Notes under the pieces: model-generated
Told to the model about the DNA's origin: nothing
Database searches by the model: none
Seen by the model: the letters and a program-made list of their open reading frames with translations, nothing else
Part shown: piece by piece, positions 13,271-25,130 of the stretch
Numbering within the stretch: position 1 is the first letter of the stretch
Layout: every line of letters begins with the position of its first letter
Translations under genes and position numbers: made by a program
Assembly: GCA_905182985.1 (NCBI GenBank)
Contig: CAJJDN010000137.1
Coordinates: forward strand, 150,119-214,118
Source: Paramecium sonneborni
Lineage: Eukaryota; Ciliophora; Oligohymenophorea; Peniculida; Parameciidae
Direction of reading: 5' to 3'
DNA: 64,000 bases

Positions 13271-13724
13271 TCAAAACAAAGTCCTGAATTTATTTTGACT
13301 GTATTTATTATTAGAAAAAATGTATGCAATTTATTTTATCTCATAAGAATAATATTTAGTTTTTGTAATTAATAAATTATTAATGATTAATTAAATCATA
13401 CCTAAATGGTAGCTTTTCTTATTAATATTTTTAATAGACTATTTCATAATTTATAATTTTTCTGCATTTAGAATAAATTAAATTTTTTTTATTATTTAAT
13501 TCTTTACCTATAGAAAAATCACTTCAAACATTTTAAACCATAAGAGATCAATTATTACTATTATCATTTCCACTATTCATGATTGAATCTTATATTAATT
13601 AAATATCAGTAGCTATTAGTCATACTTTTTTTTGTTTTTGAAATAATTACTTCTAAAGAATATCCACTGTCAACTCAAAAATATCATCTATTAAATTCAT
13701 ATTAAATTTTTTTAAAAATATCAT
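13271..13724 (-). CDS. possible small protein, splice not resolved
   Basis: Coding-like pieces lie in two frames. A 5' part starts MIFLKKFNMNLIDDIFELTV at 13724. A 3' part (NAEKLQIMKQSIKN to KYSQNKFRTLF) ends at a TGA at 13271. Between them are several TGAs, and a standard 20-34-nt intron was not found. It is divergent from the ubiquitin-ligase gene. Its 5' end falls inside the 1,235-bp duplicated block, so it appears partly twice in the assembly. Confidence 0.35.
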
Positions 13725-16117
13725 CCTTTGAAACATATATTTTATTAAATAAGAATAATAGTTCTTTTTTAAAGGATTAGTTTTCATAAATATAAAAGAA
13801 TAATAAATATAAATCAGTTATCTAAATAAAAATAATTGAATTTGATTAAATATATATTTAAAATAAAATGAAAAGTCAAACAAAAGCGAAAACATCTAAA
13901 AAGTAAATAATTAAAAGATTTATAGTGCTCCTCAGATAATTTTAGATTTAATAGAGTAAGCTAAGTAAACGAGATTATATTTGTTAAAGAGAATAGGACC
14001 AACTAGTTTAAAGTATTGTGATGAAGATGGAAATAAATTTAAAGTAGAACTGTCAACAAATATGATTTGTTCGTGTAATTAAAATAACTCACATTGCATC
14101 CACACAATTCATGCATTACTAAAAGTGTTTTAAGTAGATGAAAAATGTCCAATTCTTTGGTAACAATAATATTCTCAATATGATATTACAAATATTTTAA
14201 ATGGACAATATAAAACATAATCATAATAAACTAAAACAAGACAATAAATAAGTGTAATAAGATAATAATAGTAGTAATAAGTATAGTAAAATAATAATAC
14301 ATCTGAAGATTAATAATAAAATCGATAATAAATAACAGAGGATGATATGTGTCCAATTTGTTAAGAGAGTTTAGTTTGTAATGAAGCATTAGTACATTGT
14401 AAAAAATAATGCGGAAATAATTTTCATGCTAAGTGTATGAAAGTGTGGGTGATGTAGAAATAAACTGCTGGTAAAAAGATTAATTGTCCAATGTGTAGAG
14501 TTGATTGGGGTGATACTGCATTAGTTGAAATAAGATAAGAGGAGAAAATATTTGAAAATCTACATAAAACTCACAATAAAATATGTAGTTATTGTAAAAT
14601 TACACCTATAATTGGTACAATATATACATGTATATCATGTTCAAATTATCATTTATGTGATAAATGTCATAATAAAAAGACTCATTAATAACATATCTTT
14701 ATGTTTAAGCATTCAAGATTAGAAAAATATTAATTTGAGGTAAATGTTACAATAGATTCATTAATGTATTTATTTCCTGAAAATTTAAATGCTGGTAATC
14801 ATGAAACAGGAGGTTTGATGTTAGTTGGTACTGGATTCTAGAAATAAAGTAAATGTTCCTTTTGTTATAAGTAAAAATAACNTTACTTCTAAAGAATATC
14901 CACTGTCAACTCAAAAATATCATCTATTAAATTCATATTAAATTTTTTTAAAAATATCATCCTTTGAAACATATATTTTATTAAATAAGAATAATAGTTC
15001 TTTTTTAAAGGATTAGTTTTCATAAATATAAAAGAATAATAAATATAAATCAGTTATCTAAATAAAAATAATTGAATTTGATTAAATATATATTTAAAAT
15101 AAAATGAAAAGTCAAACAAAAGCGAAAACATCTAAAAAGTAAATAATTAAAAGATTTATAGTGCTCCTCAGATAATTTTAGATTTAATAGAGTAAGCTAA
15201 GTAAACGAGATTATATTTGTTAAAGAGAATAGGACCAACTAGTTTAAAGTATTGTGATGAAGATGGAAATAAATTTAAAGTAGAACTGTCAACAAATATG
15301 ATTTGTTCGTGTAATTAAAATAACTCACATTGCATCCACACAATTCATGCATTACTAAAAGTGTTTTAAGTAGATGAAAAATGTCCAATTCTTTGGTAAC
15401 AATAATATTCTCAATATGATATTACAAATATTTTAAATGGACAATATAAAACATAATCATAATAAACTAAAACAAGACAATAAATAAGTGTAATAAGATA
15501 ATAATAGTAGTAATAAGTATAGTAAAATAATAATACATCTGAAGATTAATAATAAAATCGATAATAAATAACAGAGGATGATATGTGTCCAATTTGTTAA
15601 GAGAGTTTAGTTTGTAATGAAGCATTAGTACATTGTAAAAAATAATGCGGAAATAATTTTCATGCTAAGTGTATGAAAGTGTGGGTGATGTAGAAATAAA
15701 CTGCTGGTAAAAAGATTAATTGTCCAATGTGTAGAGTTGATTGGGGTGATACTGCATTAGTTGAAATAAGATAAGAGGAGAAAATATTTGAAAATCTACA
15801 TAAAACTCACAATAAAATATGTAGTTATTGTAAAATTACACCTATAATTGGTACAATATATACATGTATATCATGTTCAAATTATCATTTATGTGATAAA
15901 TGTCATAATAAAAAGACTCATTAATAACATATCTTTATGTTTAAGCATTCAAGATTAGAAAAATATTAATTTGAGGTAAATGTTACAATAGATTCATTAA
16001 TGTATTTATTTCCTGAAAATTTAAATGCTGGTAATCATGAAACAGGAGGTTTGATGTTAGTTGGTACTGGATTCTAGAAATAAAGTAAATGTTCCTTTTG
16101 TTATAAGTAAAAATAAC
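13647..16117. repeat. exact 1,235-bp direct duplication split by one N (assembly overlap)
   Basis: 13647-14881 and 14883-16117 appear identical base for base at an offset of 1,236, with a single N at 14882 between them. Copy 1 breaks off mid-gene at the N and copy 2 runs on through the same gene to its stop. This is the signature of two overlapping contigs placed end to end without merging, not of a biological tandem duplication. Only one ubiquitin-ligase gene should be counted. Confidence 0.9.
13868..14881 (+). CDS. truncated duplicate copy of the SWIM-RING-ZZ-RING gene
   Basis: Same start codon, 23-nt intron and protein as the full copy at 15104, but cut at the N at 14882 inside the second RING-like domain (CSFCYKQKQ). 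It carries SWIM, first RING and ZZ modules intact. Because the sequence is identical to copy 2, including intron and flanks, it should be treated as an assembly duplicate rather than a paralogue or pseudogene. Confidence 0.75.
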
Positions 16118-16530
16118 TTAGATTATTATCATGTGGTCATATTGCCGATGAAATATGTATTAATAAAATGAAAGAACATTATTATTTATGTCCTATTGAT
16201 AATTAACCTTAATATATTGGATTGTATAATAATCTCACTTAGGAAGAAAAGAATTTCCATATGACTGAAACTAAAAAATGGATTATTTAAAAAGAAGATG
16301 AATAAAATATTTAAAATCATAAATTACCTCCTATTGGAAAACATTTCCCAGCTCGACCTAAATAATTAAGTTAAAAACATTTTGAAAATACTGATAGCAA
16401 ATCAATGAAAATCTAACACTTAAAATAATAATAGTAACCAATAAAAAGATAATTATCAGCTAATAGAAAATAATTAGATAATCCTTTATATATTAAATCT
16501 GTTAGATCTTAAATGGAGAATATTATATGA
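15104..16530 (+). CDS. ZSWIM2/MEX-like E3 ubiquitin ligase (SWIM-RING-ZZ-RING)
   Basis: About 467 aa. The start gives MKSQTKAKTSKNAPQ after a 23-nt intron. Domains in order: SWIM finger (CSCNQNNSHCIH), then a Gln-rich linker. Next is a RING finger from CPICQE to CPMCRVDW with FHAKC in the middle. A ZZ finger follows (CSYCKITP, CISCSNYHLCDKC, then HH pairs). Last is a second RING-like finger (CSFCYKQ, LSCGHIADEIC, CPID). This exact order is that of animal ZSWIM2/MEX, a self-ubiquitinating E3 studied in testis. The basic Gln-rich tail ends MENII. Ubiquitin transfer is inferred from the family; the finger residues are visible. Confidence 0.88.
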
Positions 16531-16760
16531 TTTTATTAATAGTCTTTTATACTTCATTTCTAATTAAATTATAATCATCTTATCTGCATTTCCTCACATC
16601 AAAAAATAAAATAATAGGATAATATTTTCAATATATAAATATGACGCATTATTAGATTTTAAATTTTTTTGAATATATAAATAAAAGTTATTAATAGTTA
16701 AATTATTTATTTCTTATTACGGGAACAGCAACTATTATATATATATAGAGAAAAGCTACT

Positions 16761-17100
16761 TCATAGAAATTAAGAGTCTTTTGCTTTAAATAAAAAGAGT
16801 CTTGGATTTAAGAAGGCAAAAGGAAATTTATAAATATTATATAGGCTTTTACCAAGAATCTATGATAATTTAGATTATTAGTGTTTTTTGAAAAAAGCTG
16901 TCTAATTTTTTTTTTTGGCTGCTTTACTCAAATAAAAGAAAGCCCAAATGATTATTATAAATTTCTTAAAAGCTAAACCATATAAATATTCATCCATAAA
17001 AAAATATATTTAAAAAATATATTTGAGAGTAATTTTTAGTATAAACATAGAAAAATCTAAAATTAATATTAATAGTAATCTTATAATTAGGATTTCAATA
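16761..17100 (-). CDS. duplicate 3' fragment of the low-complexity gene at 17983-19367
   Basis: Identical to 17983-18322 and ending at the same TGA (plus-strand tca 16761-16763). Its upstream part is lost in the N gap. It is kept here only so that the sequence is explained; it should not be counted as a gene. Confidence 0.75.
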
Positions 17101-17488
17101 NNNNNNNNNNNNNNNNNNNNNNNNNNNNNNNNNNNNNNNNNNNNNNNNNNNNNNNNNNNNNNNNNNNNNNNNNNNNNNNNNNNNNNNNNNNNNNNNNNNN
17201 NNNNNNNNNNNNNNNNNNNNNNNNNNNNNNNNNNNNNNNNNNNNNNNNNNNNNNNNNNNNNNNNNNNNNNNNNNNNNNNNNNNNNNNNNNNNNNNNNNNN
17301 NNNNNNNNNNNNNNNNNNNNNNNNNNNNNNNNNNNNNNNNNNNNNNNNNNNNNNNNNNNNNNNNNNNNNNNNNNNNNNNNNNNNNNNNNNNNNNNNNNNN
17401 NNNNNNNNNNNNNNNNNNNNNNNNNNNNNNNNNNNNNNNNNNNNNNNNNNNNNNNNNNNNNNNNNNNNNNNNNNNNNNNNNNNNNNNN
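17101..17488. other. assembly gap (388 N)
   Basis: A run of Ns with no sequence. Its flanks are identical sequence (see the 834-bp duplication), so the true distance is likely zero or negative. Any ORF called across the Ns is meaningless. Confidence 0.99.
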
Positions 17489-17752
17489 GAAACTAAAAAA
17501 TGGATTATTTAAAAAGAAGATGAATAAAATATTTAAAATCATAAATTACCTCCTATTGGAAAACATTTCCCAGCTCGACCTAAATAATTAAGTTAAAAAC
17601 ATTTTGAAAATACTGATAGCAAATCAATGAAAATCTAACACTTAAAATAATAATAGTAACCAATAAAAAGATAATTATCAGCTAATAGAAAATAATTAGA
17701 TAATCCTTTATATATTAAATCTGTTAGATCTTAAATGGAGAATATTATATGA
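17489..17752 (+). CDS. duplicate 3' fragment of the SWIM-RING-ZZ-RING gene
   Basis: This begins in frame at ETKKWIIQKEDEQ directly after the Ns and ends at the same MENII stop as the full gene at 16530. It is identical to 16267-16530. It has no start and no zinc-finger modules and is an artefact of the duplicated contig end, not a separate gene. Confidence 0.8.
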
Positions 17753-17982
17753 TTTTATTAATAGTCTTTTATACTTCATTTCTAATTAAATTATAATCAT
17801 CTTATCTGCATTTCCTCACATCAAAAAATAAAATAATAGGATAATATTTTCAATATATAAATATGACGCATTATTAGATTTTAAATTTTTTTGAATATAT
17901 AAATAAAAGTTATTAATAGTTAAATTATTTATTTCTTATTACGGGAACAGCAACTATTATATATATATAGAGAAAAGCTACT

Positions 17983-19367
17983 TCATAGAAATTAAGAGTC
18001 TTTTGCTTTAAATAAAAAGAGTCTTGGATTTAAGAAGGCAAAAGGAAATTTATAAATATTATATAGGCTTTTACCAAGAATCTATGATAATTTAGATTAT
18101 TAGTGTTTTTTGAAAAAAGCTGTCTAATTTTTTTTTTTGGCTGCTTTACTCAAATAAAAGAAAGCCCAAATGATTATTATAAATTTCTTAAAAGCTAAAC
18201 CATATAAATATTCATCCATAAAAAAATATATTTAAAAAATATATTTGAGAGTAATTTTTAGTATAAACATAGAAAAATCTAAAATTAATATTAATAGTAA
18301 TCTTATAATTAGGATTTCAATATCTTGGTTTTCTGTTGGAAGCCATAGTCTTTCTCTCTTATCGCATACAAGCATCTTAATACAATCTTTGATGAGGATT
18401 TTACTTTGTGTTGGTATTATTTTTGGTCTTAATTACTTCTATTGATATTATTAACTTATACTATTTTTATTTGTAGATTCTGTAAAAATTGATTTACTAA
18501 TTGATGATTTTGAATGTTGTTCTCTTATTTTAGGAATATTTGAAAAATATTATACAGGACTTTTTTACGGAGGTTGATTTTCTTGTTCTTCATAATAAAT
18601 TTTATTTTTATTAACAAGGCTCATCTAACTAAAAGAAATGTAGATGTAAATGATTACATGAATTTTAAAAAAGAATCATCATCTTCATTTTTTGGTTAAG
18701 GTATAACACTTAAGGAAATAGTTTAGTTATTTATTGATAAATTATTCAATTTTTAACTAGAGAATGACTTAGAAACAGATTATTATTATTAAAATTGATT
18801 GGTTTCTGTGCTTCTTTTATCTAATTCTTATATAACTTTATTGAGGATTTGTTCAGTCATTTAATCAAAATTAATTTCACTTTCAAACTTTTATGGGGAT
18901 CTATATATTAAAGGTAATGGTTATGAAATATTTTAAGTTCCCAAGTCAGACTATTAAGATTAAGTTGATTAATAATTTTAATGAAGATATTGAAAGTTAA
19001 CTCTGGCTGATGGAAAATCATCAGAAGGTTTTACTTTATTATCATCACATTATATTTACACTTCTCTAGTAGTCAAGTATGATTAAGAATACATTGAGTT
19101 TTATCTTTATGAAATTTATATTGAATTTCTTTTAAATGATGTATCTGATTAATACTCTGTTAGATCCGTTTAAGTATCAACTGATTATCTATTTAGCTTC
19201 AATTGCGTTATTTATTTAATTGGAATAGTTTTTTTAATTGATTGCTAGTATGCATTTTGTTTAGAAAGTTAAGCTTATTAGTTTCTAAAATTGATTATGA
19301 AATCTCGAATTTATGGAGACACTTCATCTCTAACACTTTTAGATTCTTATTTTTCTTAAGAATACAT
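17983..19367 (-). CDS. Ser/Gln/Thr-rich low-complexity protein
   Basis: Starts MYSQEKQESKSVRDEVSPQ and continues through a polar tail rich in Ser, Gln, Asn and Thr. A 29-nt GTA...TAG intron near 18630-18660 removes the TGA at 18621. The 3' third, inside the duplicated block, includes a hydrophobic stretch (LLLILILDFSMFILKITL) that may be a membrane segment or may hide another short intron. It ends KAKDSQFL. No family is recognised. Convergent with the ubiquitin-ligase gene. Confidence 0.65.
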
Positions 19368-19727
19368 ATATTCGTTAATTATAATTATTTATAATTGTTA
19401 TATTCAATAAATATTTTCATTGATGATAAAATTATTTTATGTAGCCATCTAATAAAAATATTTTAGTTTTAAGAAAATTAAAATAAAACAAATTTGTTTA
19501 TAGTGATTATATAAATTAATAATATTGGAAGGTTATTTACATTAATAAAATTTTTGTAAATGAAATTTATATTATAAATTTATGAAATTTAATGAGTAGA
19601 ATAAATATATTTTTGACTTATTTTTTAGTAAAATAACTTAATTGAAAATGAAACTCTTTTTGATGCTATTATATAAAAATATTTTGGGGAGATATAATAC
19701 TTCTAAATTGAATTAAGAAATTATTAT

Positions 19728-20180
19728 TCATAAATAATCTGATGCATTATATGATTTTTTATTTATCGAAGATAACGATTTTATAATTTCTGTTACATTA
19801 TGATTTATGGAATGCTATTTGACTTCTTCATCAGTATCACAATCATCATCTTATGTCTGAATTTAAAATAAATTGTACCCTTTTTTTTAGTTTGCCTAAT
19901 ATTTCTTTTGGAAATGATAAATATTTTTCATTATAACAAGGATAAGAGACGTAAGATTCAGATTTTGGATTAAAAAATTTAGCATCTGGTAATCTTCCAA
20001 GAATTTTTTAATATTAAATGCTAATTGAATGCTTCATCTAAATTTTTTGTTATTATCGTATATTATCATAATTAGTTAGGTCAGCTAATTTTCGAATACC
20101 ATCAGATCTAATATATTTTGTAGAAAGTGAGGAACTAAAAAAATGAGCGCAAAATTTTACTTATTCTCTTTAGTTTACAT
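19728..20180 (-). CDS. small hypothetical protein, about 132 aa
   Basis: Two introns (26 nt ending TAG, 29 nt ending AAG) give one clean frame: MQTKENNSSLSTKYIRSDG, then a conserved-looking middle (KILGRLPDAKFFNPKSES). An acidic turn (DDDCDTDEE) and a polar tail ending SYNASDYL follow. No signal peptide or membrane segment. Its compact, well-spliced structure argues for a real gene. No family recognised. Divergent from the protease gene, 159 bp away. Confidence 0.65.
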
Positions 20181-20339
20181 TAGATAAATTAAATATAAAA
20201 AGTGTGATTAATAATTTTAATTTATGAAATACAATAAGAAAATAATTGAAAATAAAGATAACTTATATCTAAACAATTAAAAAGTTTAAGTAGTAAAAGA
20301 AATGTGAAGTGGAAAATATATTTAATTAATTTATATAAA

Positions 20340-21618
20340 ATGATAATATTAATTATAGCAATAGTGTCTTGTTTGGATGTCAATTTGACAAATCTTCAAT
20401 TAAATTATTATAGTTTGCCTATATCAGCTAATAATATAACATATAATCTATTAGTAGACACTGGTAATGAAGAAATGTGGATATTCGGAAAGAATACAAA
20501 TAGAAAAGTATATTATGAATGTTAGAATTGTACACCAATATAGAATAAATCAATCGATAATATGTAAGGTAAAATAAATGGAATTTAATATTACCAAACA
20601 TTTGCTTTAATGAATCAATCTTTGGTATTACCAATAATTGATGCCTATAATGTTGAATATTTTTATTCGATGATTGCTGATGGTGTTATTGGATTTAACA
20701 AAAAACAATTATAAAAAGAAGATAATTTATTGAAGAAACTTTATTTTTCAAATGCAATTGATACAATGTAATTTGGACTTTTACTAAATGAATAAAATTG
20801 TTAATCAACATCTATTTTAAGTTTTGGAAAACCTAAAAAAAATTACTATATCAATGAATTATAATATGTAAAAGTTATTGAATCAGAATCATGGACTGTG
20901 AAAGGCTTATCTGTAGAAATTATTGGGAAAAATAAAAAATAAGAATTGGAATCATAAAACTAAATGATTGTATTTGATAGTGGGATATCCAAATTCTTGA
21001 TTTAGAAGAATAAATTTAATAAACTTATTGACATTTTCAATGAAAATTACAATCTAAATTGCTAAAAAGAAATTTAGAATTAAATAAATCAGATTGTTTG
21101 TTCTTATGATGATTAATCATTTCCTGAAATAAATATTAATATTGATACTAATCTTAGTTTAACACTATTACCTTAAGATTATATTGATTATTGTAATTAC
21201 AATTACTTTTTATAGTATAAGTGTTACTTAAATTTCCAATAGATTGATAAAACAGATGTATTAGTATTGGGTACTGTATTTTTCTAAAAATATTATACTC
21301 ATTTTGATGTTTCTACATTCTAAATTGGTATTGCAAAATCCATTTATTATTGTAAGATATAAAATAATTTTAGAAAGGGATAAGAAGAATTTGAGTGAAA
21401 TTGGAAATTCTTATAATAACAGCATGTTATACTTTTCAGTAATTTTAGTATTAATTTTACTAATAGCAATTTATATACTACTTAAAATGCTATTAAAGTA
21501 ATCCATTCCTTTATATCTATCTGTCTTAGAAAAATCCTCATCAAGATCATAAGAATAAGAAATGGAAGCGATAACATTAAAAACTTAATAAAATAGTTAA
21601 CCTCCTTTGACAACATGA
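20340..21618 (+). CDS. membrane-anchored pepsin-family (A1) aspartyl protease
   Basis: The ATG at 20340 gives a signal peptide (MIILIIAIVSC). The bilobed A1 fold is marked by the first catalytic motif LLVDTGNEEMW and the second MIVFDSGISKF. Here DSG replaces DTG, which is tolerated in the family. Before the end a 22-nt intron joins the catalytic domain to a C-terminal hydrophobic helix (FSVILVLILLIAIYILLKML) and a short cytosolic tail. About 417 aa, a usual size. Likely a type I membrane protease of the secretory/endolysosomal system. A GTG 36 bp upstream is in frame but is not needed. Confidence 0.88.
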
Positions 21619-22030
21619 AACATAATTTTATTTTTTGGTTTGAATGTAGACTATATGTCAATATGTATAAATATTTTTATATAGAAATTATACTTTTGAA
21701 CAAAAAATATAAATATATAATAAAATAATTAATTACAGAAATTTATTTCTAATTTTATTATTTTTTTATTTATAATTCTTCTAATTTTTTCTTTTTAAAG
21801 TAATCTAAATAAAATTGTGTATGAGTATTTGATATTATTTTATTAAACTATCTTAGTAATGTTTGAATCTAAATATAGCACTAGATATATAAAAGATATT
21901 AATTATATTATGATAATAATGTAAAAACAAAAAAATTGGTTATACCAACTAAAAAGCATTCATATTATATTAATACATAAGAATTAAATTTTGTTTAAAT
22001 TATTATATATTAAAAATGATATAATTAAAA
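21619..22030. other. AT-rich intergenic stretch, no gene seen
   Basis: About 410 bp between two plus-strand genes. Frames on both strands are broken by TGA, and no repeat or RNA-like structure was noticed. It presumably holds the 3' end of the protease unit and the promoter of the kinase. Confidence 0.6.
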
Positions 22031-23684
22031 ATGGAAATTGAACATAAATATAGTAAATGTGATGAATACAATCTACTTGAAACATTAGGAATTGGAAAGT
22101 TTGGGAAGTACTGTCTATTTTGAAAATTTAGAGTTAAATTAGGCGAGAAAAATGGTGAATATGTTGCAATAAAGCTTTTCAAGGAGGAGTTTGGTACAGC
22201 TTAAAATATCAGAGCACTTGCAAATGAGGTAAAATTTCATCAAAAACTGGATCATCCTAATATAATAAAATTGATAAAATTCAGCGAAAATTTTCAATAT
22301 AGAGTACAAATAGATATTTATTAAATAGAAAAAAAATGGAAAAACTAAGCCACGTGTAGGGGAAATATTGGAATGGGCAAAAGGTGGAGAATTTTTTGAA
22401 TATGTGTATTAATTTGGTAGATTATCCCCAGAAGTCTCTAGATTTTATTTTAAATAATTATTGGATGCTATGATTTACCTGAAAAACTAAGATGTATGTC
22501 ATAGAGATTTAAAATTGGAGAACATCTTATTGGATGGTGAATTTAACTTAAAAGTGGCTGATTTTGGATTTGCTAAAGGTATGTCTGCAGCAAATTTAAG
22601 AACTAACATTGGAACTCTTAGTATAATTTTATATAATATTATATAGGTTATTAAGCACCAGAAATAACTTAAGGAAATGGATATAATGGAACTAAAGTAG
22701 ATATATTTGCGGCAGGTGTAATTTTATTTATTCTAAATGTTCGATCTCCACCATTTACACTAGCTTAAGAAGGGGATCGCTTTTATAAATGGTATCTCTA
22801 AAATTAGTAAGAATAATTTTGGAAGGAACATTTGAGGTGTAAAGGTATAACTCCTGAAATGTTTCCTTAAGATTTTAGGTATTATTATATTAATTAATAT
22901 TTTTATAGACATCTTATAAATGGAATGTTAGCTCCAAATCCAAATGATAGATTTAATTTAGAATAATGTCTTACACATCCATGGACAATGGGAAAAACAG
23001 CCACATTTTAATAAGTTAAAAATGAATTCTAATAAAAACTTAATATAATGTAAACTTAGAAAAATGCATCAAGGATGTAAAATTAATAAAGTAGCAAGAG
23101 TATTTTTATTATTTATTAAGAGAAATTTGTTTAGGTTTACGCAGAAGCATTGATGATGAAAATGAAGAAGATTTTGCATAAGTCATTAAAAAATATAATT
23201 TAAATTTTGATAAAAGACAATTAACATTTTGTTCAAACATAGGATTGCCAAATGAAATATTACTCTATTAAAATCCCAATTTTGTCTTTTGTTATTTGTT
23301 GAAATATTGTAGAAAATTCAATGCCTCAGTTAACAAGATTTATGATACTAGATATAAAGTTTATACTTATTTACATTTTAGATTAACTTCGAACTCATTA
23401 ATGAAGAAAATTAAGAAGAAGATTAAGAAGAAGATTAGGAAGAAGATTAAGTTTAATAAAATGAGGAAATATTGTAGGAAAACAAAGAGGCCTAAAACTT
23501 AAGATTCTCTATTGAAATCATGGACTATCAGAATGAAATTATTAAGTTGAATATCAAAAGAATATCAGGAAATTATTTTGAATTTAGAGAAATCTATTTT
23601 AGAATCTAAAATGTTATTAATTTAATTTACAATAAATTCTTGTAGAAAGAAATTTAATAAAATGAAATTAAGAAACAAATTTGA
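22031..23684 (+). CDS. Ser/Thr protein kinase, MARK/KIN1-like, with KA1-like C-terminus
   Basis: Six short introns (23-30 nt) restore one frame. The kinase core is complete: glycine loop LGIGKFGKV, lysine in [27 protein letters not shown], and YQAPE for the APE motif. It has an insert-bearing C-lobe (NVRSPPF, CLTHPW). An acidic spacer made of four EEDQ repeats follows. A terminal block ([14 protein letters not shown] after [11 protein letters not shown]) resembles the KA1 domain of MARK/KIN1 kinases, a membrane-phospholipid-binding module. About 510 aa. Polarity or cortical signalling is suggested by family only. Confidence 0.88.
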
Positions 23685-23727
23685 ATGATCAATTATAATA
23701 AGAATTTAAAATCACAACTTATCATCA

Positions 23728-24352
23728 TCATCTATTATAATTGATTGTTTTATTTCTCAAGCAATTTATTATTATTATCATTTTATTTATTTAACTTTGA
23801 TTGTTTTATTAAACTACTAATTTTACATTCTGCTTTTTTTTTATATTTTATTTTGTTAAATCAAAACCCTCCAATTTACAATTAACACATATTTCTAACA
23901 ATAAATCTTAATTTATAGTATTTTAATATTTAAATAAAGGTATAAAAATTTGACATTACATATTTTACTTTTTGTGTATTTCTCTTCTTAAGCAATTTTT
24001 ATTATCATTATTGAAATAATAAAGATGACTACCATCTATTAAATAAATAAAATCTTGCTATTTGCCATTTCTTAATTCTTTACAAATATTGTTATTATGT
24101 AGATTTTTCCAATATAATAACAGATATTAGAAGAAGTATGTCATTTTTTCCTTCTATTTTCAATATCATATTTATTAGAATTTCATCTTAAGCATTAATA
24201 ATTAAGATTTCATTATTGTATTATATTAATCTATTGATTAAATTATTTAATTTAAATTCTTTTAATATAATAAAAACTTTTAAATCACTCTATTAATTTA
24301 CTTATTTAAAAAAAATCTAAGATCTCTATTCAGATTTTAAAATCCTATTCAT
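23728..24352 (-). CDS. hypothetical protein, about 200 aa, one frame change
   Basis: Starts MNRILKSEQRSQIFFKQ and reads through alternating strands (NEILIINAQDEILINMILK). After a frame change around 24100-24140 it continues as ICKELRNGKQQDFIYLIDGS to a TGA at 23728. I found no GT...AG intron of usual size at the change, so either a non-standard intron, a sequencing slip or two pieces of a damaged gene is possible. The alternating strands hint at a PH-like fold, which is speculative. Convergent with the kinase, 43 bp apart. Confidence 0.45.
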
Positions 24353-25130
24353 GAAATAGTAAATCTGGAATAGTAATCGAATTTGTGATATTTTAATACT
24401 CGATTATCTCTTTGCATTTTATCTATTTATGATAAATAAATTAAATTTTTATACAATGCATACCAGTTATTAAATCAAATTATTTTGCTTATATTTTTGA
24501 GTTTAATTTAATTATCAAACATAAAGATATTATAAAAATAATATTCAATACTTTAATTTTGGAAAATTTTTATATTTTAACTACTTATTGAATTATTTGT
24601 ATTAAGGTTAAGTTTAATTAATCTATTAGTTTTAATATTAAATTTAAATTTTCATTTATCAATATGAGTTCCTTCAAAAAAAAATGAAATTCTAATAAAA
24701 TTAAAAAAGTTAAAATTTTGGTGTGGCCTTAAAAGAGATTATTTTCGTTTTAAATAATGTATTATAAATTTAATATCAATTTTGATATTCTAGATTGAAT
24801 TATGAAGCCTTAATCGAAATTACGAAGTTGTTTATTGCTAAGAATTCAATATTCAAAAGTTTATAAATTCTTGTATAATTAGAATAAATTTATGGAATAA
24901 ATTATCTCAGTTATGATGACTTAAAATTAATTTAGAATTATTTTTAAAATATTGGTTAAAATGATTGGGTACTTAACCTTCAAAAATTTTAAAGATAGTT
25001 TTCAAGAAATATATTTATAATTTTGAAGCTATAGACAGATGTAATATAATATGTATAAATTGATGATATATATATTGAATATATTTTTGTTGTTGTAAGA
25101 GTGTGAATTTAAGTAAAGAACCAAGTTTAG
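24353..25130. other. AT-rich intergenic stretch, no gene recognised
   Basis: Nearly 800 bp with frequent TGA on both strands and no domain-like peptide. It may include further decayed parts of the dead kinase gene that follows. Confidence 0.5.

Larger units (their letters stand above)
16267..18322. repeat. 834-bp exact duplication on both sides of an N gap
   Basis: 16267-17100 and 17489-18322 appear identical at an offset of 1,222. The first copy ends exactly where the Ns begin and the second starts exactly where they end. The block holds the 3' end of the ubiquitin-ligase gene and the 3' end of the convergent low-complexity gene. The gap was therefore probably not a gap: two contig ends that overlap by 834 bp were spaced by an estimated distance. 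Confidence 0.9.

Noticed and set aside
13647..16117. Recent tandem gene duplication of the ubiquitin ligase
   Set aside because: The copies appear identical including intron and AT-rich flanks and are separated by a single N, so an assembly overlap explains them better.
17023..17542. ORFs reading through the N run on both strands
   Set aside because: They consist mostly of unknown residues across the gap and only appear open because N codons cannot be stops.
19000..19510. Long open plus-strand frame opposite the low-complexity gene
   Set aside because: Open mainly because TAA/TAG are not stops; the antisense minus frame has typical Ser/Gln composition, a start, an intron and continuation into the duplicated block.
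20304..20339. Upstream GTG start of the aspartyl protease
   Set aside because: GTG starts are not expected in a ciliate nuclear gene, and the ATG at 20340 gives a better signal peptide.
23296..23502. Lys-rich ORF (repeats of KKIKKK)
   Set aside because: It is the wrong-frame shadow of the acidic EEDQ repeats of the MARK-like kinase; the 23-nt intron just upstream puts the acidic frame in use.
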